Made by a program: the position numbers and the translations under genes
Notes under the pieces: generated by a model
The model's input: the letters and a program-made list of their open reading frames with translations, nothing else
What the model was told of the DNA's origin: nothing
The model's database searches: none
Assembly (NCBI GenBank): GCA_023442465.1
Contig: JAEZZQ010000034.1
Coordinates: forward strand, 123,843-187,842
Length of the DNA stretch: 64,000 nt
Direction of reading: 5' to 3'
Source of the DNA: Bacillota bacterium
GTDB lineage: Bacteria > Bacillota > Clostridia > Lachnospirales > Lachnospiraceae
Shown here: piece by piece, positions 36,017 through 44,900 of the stretch
Layout: each line of letters starts with the position of its first letter
Numbering within the stretch: position 1 is the first letter of the stretch

Positions 36017-37476
36017 TGAAAGAAGGCAATGTGATTGAAGTAAAGGATGTAAAGAAAAGATTTAAATCTTACACTGATAAAGCCTTTACATTAAAGGAAA
36101 GATTGATAAGACCTAGCAGGAATATGCATGAAGATATTTGGGTGTTAAAGGATATCAATTTTGAGGTAAAAAAAGGAGAAGCGGTAGGCTTAATCGGAAA
36201 AAACGGTTGCGGCAAAAGTACTATGTTAAAATTATTAACACATATTCTCTACCCGAATGGAGGTATAATAGATATGAAAGGCAAAGTTTCCAGCTTGATT
36301 GAGCTGGGAGCTGGATTTCATCCTGATATGACTGGACGGGAAAATATATATACCAATGCATCGATTTTTGGAATTAAAAGAAAAGAAGTGGATAAACGGT
36401 TGAATGATATTATTAGGTTTTCTGAATTGGAAGAATTTATTGATAATCCGGTTCGTACCTATTCATCTGGAATGTATACAAGATTAGCATTTGCTGTAGC
36501 GATTAATGTTGATGCTGATATACTACTAATAGATGAAATTTTGGCAGTTGGTGACTCTGCTTTTCAGAAAAAATGTTTTGAAAAGCTTAAAAAAATTAAA
36601 GAAAATGGAACATCAATTATTATTGTTTCCCATTCTATGGAGCAAATGTATAAAATATGTGATAAATTAATTTGGATAGAAGATGGGACGGTACGAAAAG
36701 AAGGGGTGCCCCAAAGAGTGGGAGAGGAATATTTAGATGAAATGGAAGGGCGCAGATTAACACGCATAGACGTAGAACAACAGCAAAGAAAGATTGAAAT
36801 TGAAAATGAATTAAAAAGAGAAAGGGAACGAATACAAAAAGAAGAAGAAAAAAGAAGAAGAGAAGAAGAGAAAAGAAAGAAAGAAGACGAAACACGTAAT
36901 AAAATAGAGATGGAAAGACAAGAAAAAAATAGGTTGGAAGATTTAGATAGACAGCGTTTGCAAATAGAGAAAAATGAGACATTAAAGCTTTTGACTAAAT
37001 TTTATAGGGCTGGGGCAAGACGCAGTGGTGATGAGCAAATTATTTTTACTAAGATCAGTATAAGTGACGAAAATAGAGTAGAAAAAAATGTTTTCATGAC
37101 TGGAGAAAAAATAGTAATAGAAATGGAATATAGGGCTAAGAAAGATTCAATTCCGGCAGAATTTGTTATATGCTTTACCAGAGAAGATGGAGTATATTGT
37201 TATGGGGCTACTACTTTCTTGGAATTAAATGAATTAGTAAAGGCTAAGAAAGAAGGACTGGCAGAGTTTGTAATTGAGTCCAATAAGCTACTAGGAGGAA
37301 AATATTTATTAGATTTTAGAATTAGAAAAAATAAAGAAGAATTGTATGACAATATATTTAGTTTATTGGAGTTAGAGGTAAAAAATACAGAGGCAAAGGA
37401 ATCAGGAATTTTTAGTATGCCCCACTATTGGAAAATTGATGGTAATATTTTGCCTAAGATTGAATATAAAAATTAA
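36016..37476 (+). CDS. wzt: ABC polysaccharide export ATPase with coiled-coil linker and Wzt C-terminal domain
   Basis: A 486-residue ATPase in three parts. Residues 1-240 are the ATPase: Walker A GKNGCGKST (61-69), FHPDMTGRENIY, signature YSSGM (149-153), Walker B ILLIDE (169-174), switch His 206. Residues about 253-325 are an almost unbroken run of Glu, Lys and Arg that should form a long charged helix or coiled coil. Residues about 338-470 are a beta-sandwich like the Wzt C-terminal domain (FTKISISDEN, FVICFTREDGVYCYGATT) that in Gram-negative systems binds the capped end of the glycan. Usual Wzt proteins are 400-450 residues and lack such a long charged spacer. Confidence 0.9.
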   Translation: MKEGNVIEVKDVKKRFKSYTDKAFTLKERLIRPSRNMHEDIWVLKDINFEVKKGEAVGLIGKNGCGKSTMLKLLTHILYPNGGIIDMKGKVSSLIELGAGFHPDMTGRENIYTNASIFGIKRKEVDKRLNDIIRFSELEEFIDNPVRTYSSGMYTRLAFAVAINVDADILLIDEILAVGDSAFQKKCFEKLKKIKENGTSIIIVSHSMEQMYKICDKLIWIEDGTVRKEGVPQRVGEEYLDEMEGRRLTRIDVEQQQRKIEIENELKRERERIQKEEEKRRREEEKRKKEDETRNKIEMERQEKNRLEDLDRQRLQIEKNETLKLLTKFYRAGARRSGDEQIIFTKISISDENRVEKNVFMTGEKIVIEMEYRAKKDSIPAEFVICFTREDGVYCYGATTFLELNELVKAKKEGLAEFVIESNKLLGGKYLLDFRIRKNKEELYDNIFSLLELEVKNTEAKESGIFSMPHYWKIDGNILPKIEYKN

Positions 37477-37530
37477 AAGTAATTGGAAAAGGAGTTAGTG
37501 AATCGGAATAAACGGTTCGAGTGACTTAAA

Positions 37531-38547
37531 ATGAGCATAGAATTATACGATGAAAATATAGAGTTTGATTTATTGGATATGATAAACATACAACAAGTTT
37601 CTGATATAATTAATGCTTCAGTTTCTGATTCGACAAGTTGTATTGGATATTACTCAAGAGTGATTATTGAAGATGAAAAAATTAAGAGTTATATACCTGA
37701 GATGAATTTAGGCGAAGAATTAATAGATGGTAGTTTATCAAGAGAGAATCTTTTATGTACAAATTTTGAATTCCTCCATAATTTACTTAGTAGTCATAAA
37801 GCATTTTTATTGTCGCGCTGGATAAAGGATAAGTTTATTTTTTTGACACCTACGAGAGGAACTAGAGAAAATATTCAATTAATTTGGGGAGAGGGGTATG
37901 GAAAGAGTGAAGATAATAGTGGCAATTATTCGAAGTGGTTTATTAGTCGGACATCAAATACGGGGGAGATATACATCGTAAATAATGGAAATTGTTCCAA
38001 AAATATAGGTATAAAATTTAATTTATGGTCAATAAACCCTCGAGCTAATGTTAATATATCATTTATCGATAAATCAATTGATGTCAGGTTCGGGGAAGGC
38101 TGGAAGAATATAGAATTCGAAGAGAAAATACCTTGTGGGATATCTAAAATAAAAATAGAATATGATGGCAATGCCTTAGCACTGAATAATGGAGATATAA
38201 GAGAGTTAAAGTTTATTATTGCCGGATTAGAAATTAGGGATATAACTGATGTTGATAATACAGAGACGTATAGCGGCGAAACATTATATGAAAGTGATCA
38301 AAATATCAATTTCTACAAATACATGATGCCCGAAAGTTATATAAGGACAATTTTGCACTCAACAGGTTTTTTTGAGATTGAATCTTATCACTTAAAAAAT
38401 GGCTTTATAAAGAAGCATTTAGTGAGTAGATTTTTAGTGAACGATTCGGTTTATCACTATATAGAACGGGTAAATGAATCTATTGAAGATGAGATGATGC
38501 TATTTATTTGTAAACGGAAAGGTAGTTTAAATAAAAAAAATGGATAG
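37531..38547 (+). CDS. Unrecognised protein with beta-sandwich-like centre
   Basis: A 338-residue soluble protein I do not recognise. Residues about 110-235 (IQLIWGEGYGKSEDN, KWFISRTSNTGEIYIVNN, VDVRFGEGWKN-like strands) alternate short hydrophobic strands and resemble the small beta-sandwich found in some glycosyltransferase fusions that follow a WG.G(F/Y) start. The last 70 residues (YIRTILHSTGFFEIESYHL, then MLFICKRK) look like the end of a class I methyltransferase, but no SAM-binding glycine motif precedes them. It is the first gene after wzt and the next gene overlaps it by eight bases, so a role in the exported glycan is likely. No good ribosome binding site is visible at its ATG. Confidence 0.55.
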   Translation: MSIELYDENIEFDLLDMINIQQVSDIINASVSDSTSCIGYYSRVIIEDEKIKSYIPEMNLGEELIDGSLSRENLLCTNFEFLHNLLSSHKAFLLSRWIKDKFIFLTPTRGTRENIQLIWGEGYGKSEDNSGNYSKWFISRTSNTGEIYIVNNGNCSKNIGIKFNLWSINPRANVNISFIDKSIDVRFGEGWKNIEFEEKIPCGISKIKIEYDGNALALNNGDIRELKFIIAGLEIRDITDVDNTETYSGETLYESDQNINFYKYMMPESYIRTILHSTGFFEIESYHLKNGFIKKHLVSRFLVNDSVYHYIERVNESIEDEMMLFICKRKGSLNKKNG

Positions 38548-39499
38548 AGTTTACTTGTTTATGGGATATGGGTCTACGTATGTATTGGCTCCTATTGCAG
38601 CCTATATGAAAGAAAAAGGATTTAAAGTTGTTGAAATAAATCCCTATTATGACAAAAATTATATAGAAAAGATTGAGGAAGTAAAAGGTAAGGAAATAAT
38701 TTTTATTACGTCATATCATTTACACATGGACAGGTATAACTATACACAATCAGGTGGCAATAAGAATAATGAAAGTATTGCACCATTGGAAATAATGGAG
38801 TATTTAAATCCCATTAAGTCGGTTTTTTATCCACATGATTTAGATGAGTTTATGTTAGAGGAAGAGCTGAAATGGTGCAATTTATTTGATGTTATCTTGG
38901 TACCCTATATCAATAATTGTTATTATAAATTGAAATATTTGTGCCCTAGGGTTGAATGTGTAGGGTGGATTAAAAAAAATAGAACTTATGAATTGAAAAC
39001 ACTCGGAGAAGAGTGTAGTCCTATTTATTTTCCGTCTAATATATTTCCGCAATTATCTTTATTGGGAGTAGAGGGATTGGCAGGTTTGTGGGATAAGAGT
39101 ATAGATAAAAGGATACCGATAAAATTACATGAAAATAAAGATTTAGAGATGTTATCCTTAAAATTGAGGCAAATAGGTTTTTCTGTTATGGATTCTCAAA
39201 AAACAGTTTTTGATATGATTGAATACTTTGATTTAATCATCGGAAATGGGGTTTCGACAGTAATTTATGAAGCAGCATTAAGCGGGGGGAGAGCCATTTC
39301 TATTTTGGATGATATTGAATCAGAAAAAAAATATAGAAATAAGTTAAAGAATTTTCCCAATGTTAAATTATTAAGATACGAGGAAATTAAGGATTATTTA
39401 AAAGATTTGAATAAAGATAATGATAGTATTACAGTTAGAGAAGATCAATTGCCATGTTTTGATTATGAAAGAGCAATGAATTTAATAAAGATAGGATGA
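38540..39499 (+). CDS. Putative GT-B-like transferase, unassigned
   Basis: A 319-residue protein without a clear family. N-terminal half: VYLFMGYGSTYVLAPIAAYM, then VFYPHDLDEFMLEEEL and DVILVPYINNCYYKL, a pattern of strand-helix repeats as in GT-B enzymes. C-terminal half: FDLIIGNGVSTVIYEAALSG, similar to the donor-side loop of CDP-glycerol glycerophosphotransferases and UDP-GlcNAc 2-epimerases. A decayed copy of this C-terminal segment is found at about 41576-41735. It overlaps the gene before it and is ten bases from the methyltransferase after it. A sugar- or polyol-phosphate transferase would fit, but this is inference. Confidence 0.55.
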   Translation: MDRVYLFMGYGSTYVLAPIAAYMKEKGFKVVEINPYYDKNYIEKIEEVKGKEIIFITSYHLHMDRYNYTQSGGNKNNESIAPLEIMEYLNPIKSVFYPHDLDEFMLEEELKWCNLFDVILVPYINNCYYKLKYLCPRVECVGWIKKNRTYELKTLGEECSPIYFPSNIFPQLSLLGVEGLAGLWDKSIDKRIPIKLHENKDLEMLSLKLRQIGFSVMDSQKTVFDMIEYFDLIIGNGVSTVIYEAALSGGRAISILDDIESEKKYRNKLKNFPNVKLLRYEEIKDYLKDLNKDNDSITVREDQLPCFDYERAMNLIKIG

Positions 39500-39508
39500 A
39501 AATAAATA

Positions 39509-40255
39509 ATGAGAATATATAACGAAAAAGTTGATGTAAATTACGATGATACTAAAAAATTTTTTAATAATAGAAAAGAAGTTTATGATGATAAGAATCC
39601 TTATGTTACAACAATGTATCAGGACAATAATAAGGAGTTGGTAGAAAAAAGGAATGAGTATGAGATAAGAAAAATACTCCCTAAACTGGGCATGAATGAT
39701 AACTCTATAGTTATCGACATAGCTTGTGGGGTGGGGCGTTGGTGCGATGCTATTCAAATGCCTGTTAAGAATTATTTTGGTTTAGATTTCTCGGAAGGAT
39801 TGATAGATATAGCGAGACAGAGGAATATATCTAAACCAAATTGTAAGTTTGCGATATCTGAAGCAACGGAAATATCGAATTGTATTTTACAAAATGGGTG
39901 GAATACTCAATTTAACAAGGTTTTAATTGTAGGCATATTGGTTTATTTAAATGATGGTGACATCAAAAGATTATTAGAATCTTTACAGCCCTTTTTACAT
40001 AAAGAATGTACAATTTATATTAGGGAACCTGTAGGAATACAAGACAGACTGTCTTTGAAAAACTTTTATTCTGATGAGTTGTCGTCAGAATATAATGCAA
40101 TATACCGAACACAAAAAGAATATGAAGAAGACTTTTGGGCACATTTAGAATTAAATGGATTTAAGATAATAGAGAAAGATTTATTATTTAGTGAAGACAG
40201 GCAATTAAATAACAGAAAAGAAACAGCTCAATATTATTGGATTTTAAAAAGATAA
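39509..40255 (+). CDS. SAM-dependent class I methyltransferase
   Basis: A 248-residue Rossmann methyltransferase. Motif I is VIDIACGVGRW, followed by an acidic end of strand two in YFGLDFSEGLIDIA; VLIVGILVYLNDGDI is motif IV-like and YIREPVG the next strand. The first 65 residues are a helical, charged cap. The start overlaps no gene; AGGATG lies ahead of the ATG. In this setting it may methylate a sugar or a phosphate on the glycan exported by Wzm/Wzt, but a small-molecule substrate made together with the next gene is equally possible. Confidence 0.85.
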   Translation: MRIYNEKVDVNYDDTKKFFNNRKEVYDDKNPYVTTMYQDNNKELVEKRNEYEIRKILPKLGMNDNSIVIDIACGVGRWCDAIQMPVKNYFGLDFSEGLIDIARQRNISKPNCKFAISEATEISNCILQNGWNTQFNKVLIVGILVYLNDGDIKRLLESLQPFLHKECTIYIREPVGIQDRLSLKNFYSDELSSEYNAIYRTQKEYEEDFWAHLELNGFKIIEKDLLFSEDRQLNNRKETAQYYWILKR

Positions 40256-40269
40256 ATGAGGTAATTAAG

Positions 40270-40920
40270 ATGCAGTCTAATCAAACAGTAGTAATATGCT
40301 GTGCAGGTATGGGAAATCGTTTAGGAATGAATATTGCTAAATCATTGGTTGATATTAATGGGGTTCCTTTAATTATTAGACAATTAGAAATGTTGAAAGA
40401 AGTAGAGGATATAAAAATAGTGGTTGGGTTTCAGGCTCAAAAAGTCATTGATTTAGTTGGAAGCTTTAGAAATGATATAACATTTGTATATAATAAGGAT
40501 TATAGGACAACTGGCACGGGCGCGAGTTTTTGCTTAGGTGCAGAAAATTCAAAAGAGATGGTAATGTCGTTAGATGGAGACTTGCTGGTTCATCCAGATG
40601 ATATGAAAAAAATATTGCAGCATAAAGAAGAGTTTGTTGGGGGTGGGATACCTTCTTCTGAAGAACCATGGTATCTTAAAATGAAGATTCATGAAGGGGT
40701 AGAGTGTGTGGAATCTTTTACACGCGAAAAAAGTGAATATGAGTGGACAGGAATTATGAAAGTAAAAAGAAATAGATTAGGTTCCGGGAATGGACATGTT
40801 TTTCAATTGATAGAACCTTTACTTCCGATACCATTACTTTCTTTAAGAACGAAAGAAATAGATACTCTTGGTGATTACAATAATGCGGTTAGATGGGTAA
40901 AAAATAATTATATTGATTAA
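40270..40920 (+). CDS. MobA/LicC-like nucleotidyltransferase
   Basis: A 216-residue nucleotidyltransferase. The N-terminus VVICCAGMGNRLGMNIAKSL contains the NTP-binding GxGxRLG and the Lys that contacts the substrate phosphate; GVPLIIRQLEML, GTGASFCLG and the metal Asp in MSLDGDLLV follow; the C-terminus EIDTLGDYNNAVRWV is typical of the group. ATG at 40270 has GAGG about seven bases upstream; ATG at 40237 lies in the previous gene. Relatives activate phosphocholine, phosphoglutamine or sugar phosphates with CTP or UTP. It could make the activated form of a non-sugar decoration for the polymer. Confidence 0.8.
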   Translation: MQSNQTVVICCAGMGNRLGMNIAKSLVDINGVPLIIRQLEMLKEVEDIKIVVGFQAQKVIDLVGSFRNDITFVYNKDYRTTGTGASFCLGAENSKEMVMSLDGDLLVHPDDMKKILQHKEEFVGGGIPSSEEPWYLKMKIHEGVECVESFTREKSEYEWTGIMKVKRNRLGSGNGHVFQLIEPLLPIPLLSLRTKEIDTLGDYNNAVRWVKNNYID

Positions 40921-40945
40921 TTGTGGGAATAATTAGTTTGTCTTT

Positions 40946-40965
40946 AGATTTATTTTAGTAAATCT
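40946..40965 (+). other. Short AT-rich hairpin after the nucleotidyltransferase gene
   Basis: AGATTTA (40946-40952) and TAAATCT (40959-40965) form a perfect 7-bp stem with a 6-base loop, 26 bases after the nucleotidyltransferase stop. There is no T-run after it, so termination is doubtful; it does mark the left edge of the decayed region. Confidence 0.3.
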
Positions 40966-40987
40966 GACTATAGGATGTGGGCTGAAC

Positions 40988-41575
40988 ATGATAATAGAAG
41001 AACGGAGAAATGTAAAGGCCTATTCCGATGGATATGAGACTGATAGAAAGGCGTTGGAAATTGCAGCTAAGTATCCTGAAGATATGTCTCAGGACATATA
41101 TAATAATAGTGAATATACGGTAAATAGTACCTTTTCCTCTGTAAGACAAAACATATTAAACTGGTATCATTTCAAGGCGGAAGCAGAAATTCTTGAAGTA
41201 GGAGCAGGAATGGGATCAATCACAAGTATGCTTTGTGAAAATATTGTTAATTGGGAAACGGACCAGCGCTATGATTATATAATTTCTATTAGAGTGTTAG
41301 GATATGTTGCATTTTTTAATAGAAGGGAATTATTTTGAGTATTTTTTGTCCAGTGTTCACAAATGATTGAAGCCGTGTGGCGTGATTCTATTTGCTATTA
41401 AAGATAGATTTTGACTTAAATATTGGCTTGGGGGAGCAGAGGATCATTTACAAGTGTCTTTTGCAGGTATAGCAAGATATAAAGAGAAAAGGATTTCCAA
41501 AACGTTTTCCAGAAAAGAGCTAAAGAATATGCTGAAAATGGTCTGTTAACAGCTAATGAAAAGGAATTATACAAA
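40988..41575 (+). pseudogene. Decayed copy of the N-terminal methyltransferase domain of the 1390-residue protein
   Basis: An open frame (40988-41338, 116 residues) starts MIIEERRNVKAYSDGYETD and matches the start of the protein at 41938 through motif I (ILEVGAGMGSIT). It then lacks about 35 residues, including the acidic ribose-binding loop, and stops early. Beyond the stop, out of frame and with stop codons, homology goes on: bases near 41390-41450 encode LFAIKDRF-stop-LKYWLGG-AEDHLQ, the equivalent of residues 169-190 of the intact protein, and later KTFSRKELKNML matches TFSKKEIENLL. The gene is clearly inactive. It may be a remnant of a tandem duplication. Confidence 0.85.
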
Positions 41576-41735
41576 GATATAATAGATTTTGATCTAATTA
41601 TTGGTAATTGGGTTTCATTGGTTTATGAAGTAGAATTAAGTGGATGGAGAGTTATTTCTATATTTAGACGGTATTGAAACAGAAAAATCATATTGAAAGA
41701 AATGAGAAAAATTTCTAACATTAAATTATATGGAT
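41576..41735 (+). pseudogene. Decayed C-terminal fragment of a 38540-type GT-B-like gene
   Basis: Translation gives DFDLIIGNWVSLVYEVELSG, then WRVISI and, after a frame break, ETEKSY and NIKLYGYKE. These match FDLIIGNGVSTVIYEAALSG, RAISI, ESEKKY and NVKLLRYEE of the intact gene at 38540-39499. The fragment joins directly onto the decayed methyltransferase piece (…ELYKDII), so an illegitimate or homology-driven junction lies near 41585. Stop codons and shifts rule out function. Confidence 0.8.
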
Positions 41736-41937
41736 ATAAGGAAGGTGTACTCCGCCAGAGTTATTCTTCAAGCACAAATATTGCTTCATAGTAACGATAA
41801 CCAGTTTCATACAGAAAGGAATGTATTATATCGCCGATTGTATTTAATGAATGCAGGTATGATGGTTATGAAGTATATGTTGAACATGGATGATATGGCA
41901 ATTCCAATAAGAAAATAATTAAGGAGATCAGTGTTAT
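41736..41937 (+). other. Degenerate coding-like remnant before the large fusion gene
   Basis: About 200 bases between the fragment above and the next gene. One frame contains the short coding-like stretch FNECRYDGYEVYVEHG, then a stop and YGNSNKKIIKEIS; another frame is open for 62 codons from 41730 but looks unlike a protein. I do not recognise the source. An AAGGAG box near 41920 probably serves the ATG at 41938. Confidence 0.35.
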
Positions 41938-44900
41938 ATGATAATTAAGGAGCAGGAAAGAAAAATTGTTTATTCTGACGGGGAAGAAACGGAACGTCGT
42001 ATGTTAGAAATTGCTCGAAAGTATCCGGAGGACTTATCAGAGGATTTTATTGCAAGGAACAGTTCATACACTCTTAACAACACCTTTTCTTCGGTAAGAC
42101 GTAATATTTTGAACTGGTATACGTTCAAAGAAGATTCTAAGATACTGGAAGTCGGTGCTGGTATGGGTGCTATTACGGGACTTTTGTGTGATAAAGCTAA
42201 AAGCGTAACAGCTATTGAAATGAGCGAGGCAAGAGCTGAAGTCATAAGAAGTAGATTAAAGGGGAGAGAGAATCTTACCGTCATAAGCGAAAATATTAAT
42301 TCGTGGGATACCGATGAAAAGTTTGATTATGTAGTATTTATAGGAGTATTGGAATACGCAGCAATCTTTTCTGATTCATCTCAGCCATATGAGGACTTTT
42401 TGAATAGAATTAAGGAATTATTGGTAGACGATGGTAGGTTGCTATTTGCTATTGAAAACCGTTTCGGACTTAAATATTGGCTTGGTGGTTCTGAGGATCA
42501 TCTTCAGAAACCTTTTGTAGGAATCAGAGGTTATGACGAACCCAATACAGCGCGTACATTTTCAAAGAAAGAAATTGAGAATTTATTGGAAAGGGTTGGG
42601 TTTTCCCGTTATCGTTTTTATAATGTTTTGCCGGATTATAAATTTCCTGAATTAATTTTTGATGATGAATATGAGCCTGATTATATGAATTTAAAGAAGG
42701 TGTCATTTACATATTCGAAAAATAGTTCTTTATATGCAGATGAAAGAACTCTCTATAAAGATATAATTGAAAATAAAGTATTCTCTTTCTTTGCTAATTC
42801 ATTCTTGATTGAAGCCTCAAAGGATGAATTGGATGATCAACATGTAATTCATGTGTCTGCAAAGGGAGAGGTGTATAAAGATTTTCGTGTGAGTACGATA
42901 GTAAATAATGATGGATATGTTTATAAGGTGCCAATGCATAAAAATGCCATTAGTCACATCAAGAATATATATTATAATACAGAATATTTATTAAGCAGAG
43001 GAGTTTCTATTCTTCCAGTTACTTTGGAGAATAATGTCTTGCGAAGTACACGTTTTAAAGGAATTAGTGCTCAAGATGTGTTTGCCCAGGCTTTAGCTTC
43101 CAGTAACATGGAATTAAGTAAAAAACTTTTAGATTGCCTGAAAAATAACTTATTAAAGAGCAGTGAAACTGTTGAGTACAATATTAATAATATGTTAGTT
43201 CATCATACGATTGCTTCTGCAGATGTTGACTATGGAGTTATTCTGCAAAAAGCTTTTATTGATATGACATTTTATAATTCTTTTTGGAAAGACGAAGAAC
43301 TGTTGTTTTATGATCAAGAGTGGTGTTTTGAAAAAGTTCCTTTAAATTTCTGTCTATATTATTCACTAAAGTCAGCATATACAAAAGCTGATGTGGATAC
43401 AGATATTAGTTTGGAACAACTTTTAAATTATATTGGGATTAAAGGGGAAGAAATAGAGGCATATGAAAAATTAGAGCAAATTATATGGTCTAAGGTTTTA
43501 TATCGGCAGACTGATTTCTATGGTGAGGATGGCTATTGCAATAGATATTGTGAAGATTTGACTTTGGAAACTCAACAGCAGCAATTAAATAATCAACTTA
43601 AGGAACTCGAAGAACAATCGGTTTGTAAAGAAAAAATAATTAATGAAAAGGACTTTCTTATTACAGAATTGCAAAAAAGTATTGATGAAAAGGGAAAAAA
43701 TATCCTTGATACTAATGAAATTATAGAAAACAAAGAGGAAGCGATAAAAGAATTATTTAAAGCAATTCATGACAATGAAGAGACCATCACTCAGCATCTT
43801 CAAACTATTCGCAACAAGGAAGGACATATTGATCTCCTGCTAGAGGTGGAGCGTGAATACGAACGTGAGAAAAATTCCAGAGCGTACCGTTTTGCATTGA
43901 AACTTAGGAAGTTTAGTCAATGGATTCTTCCGAAAGATAGTAAAAGACGTTTTGTAGCAGGAATATGTAGAAAGATTATAAAAACCCCAAAGTTGATGTT
44001 GCATGTTATAAAGCCTAAGAGAATTATAAAATTTTTTACTATTTATGAGAAGGAAGGAATGGAAGGGGTAAAGGAACATTATCAACAAGTAGAAGAAAAG
44101 GAGAATTCAAAATTAGTTCCATTTGATACGGATCATTTTGAAGTTACAAAGATTTTAGAACAAAGTGATAGGGATATCTCAGAGTATGAATTGCTTCTTT
44201 TTACTGAATACACTCAACCTGAAGTATCTATTATTATTCCGGCATATAACCAATTTGAATACACATATAACTGTCTTTCCGCTATTTTAAAGAATAGCGG
44301 AGCTGTTAAGTATGAAATTATTCTTGCGGATGACTGCTCTACAGATTTAACAACACAATTGGAGCAGGTAGTTAAGGGAATTACAGTAATTCACAATCAG
44401 TCTAATCTGCGTTTTCTGCAAAACTGTAATAATGCTGCACAATATGCAAGAGGAAATAATATCGTATTTTTGAATAACGATACACAGGTGCAGGGAAACT
44501 GGCTAAAGCCGCTGGTAGATATTCTTGAAAATGATGAAATGGCAGGTATGACAGGTTCTAAGCTAGTCTATTCTGATGGATGGCTTCAGGAGGCAGGAGG
44601 AATATTTTGGAAAGATGCTTCGGCTTGGAATTATGGTAACAGGAAGAATCCTGATGATCCGGAATATAACTATGTAAAAGAGGTTGATTATATATCAGGG
44701 GCTTCTATTATGATTCGGGCTTCTCTATGGAAAGAAATTGGTGGGTTTGATGAACAATTTGAGCCGGCCTATTATGAAGATTCGGATTTGGCATTTGAGG
44801 TTAGGAAGCATGGATATAAAGTGGTATATCAGCCGCTTTCTGTTGTAGTTCATTTTGAAGGTGTTTCCAACGGCACAGATTTGACAAGCGGTCAAAAGTC

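Noticed and set aside
36635..36982. Minus-strand 115-codon frame that looks like a membrane protein (Phe/Leu runs)
   Set aside because: It is the complement of the Glu/Lys-rich linker of Wzt, which turns into Phe/Leu/Ser codons by chance.
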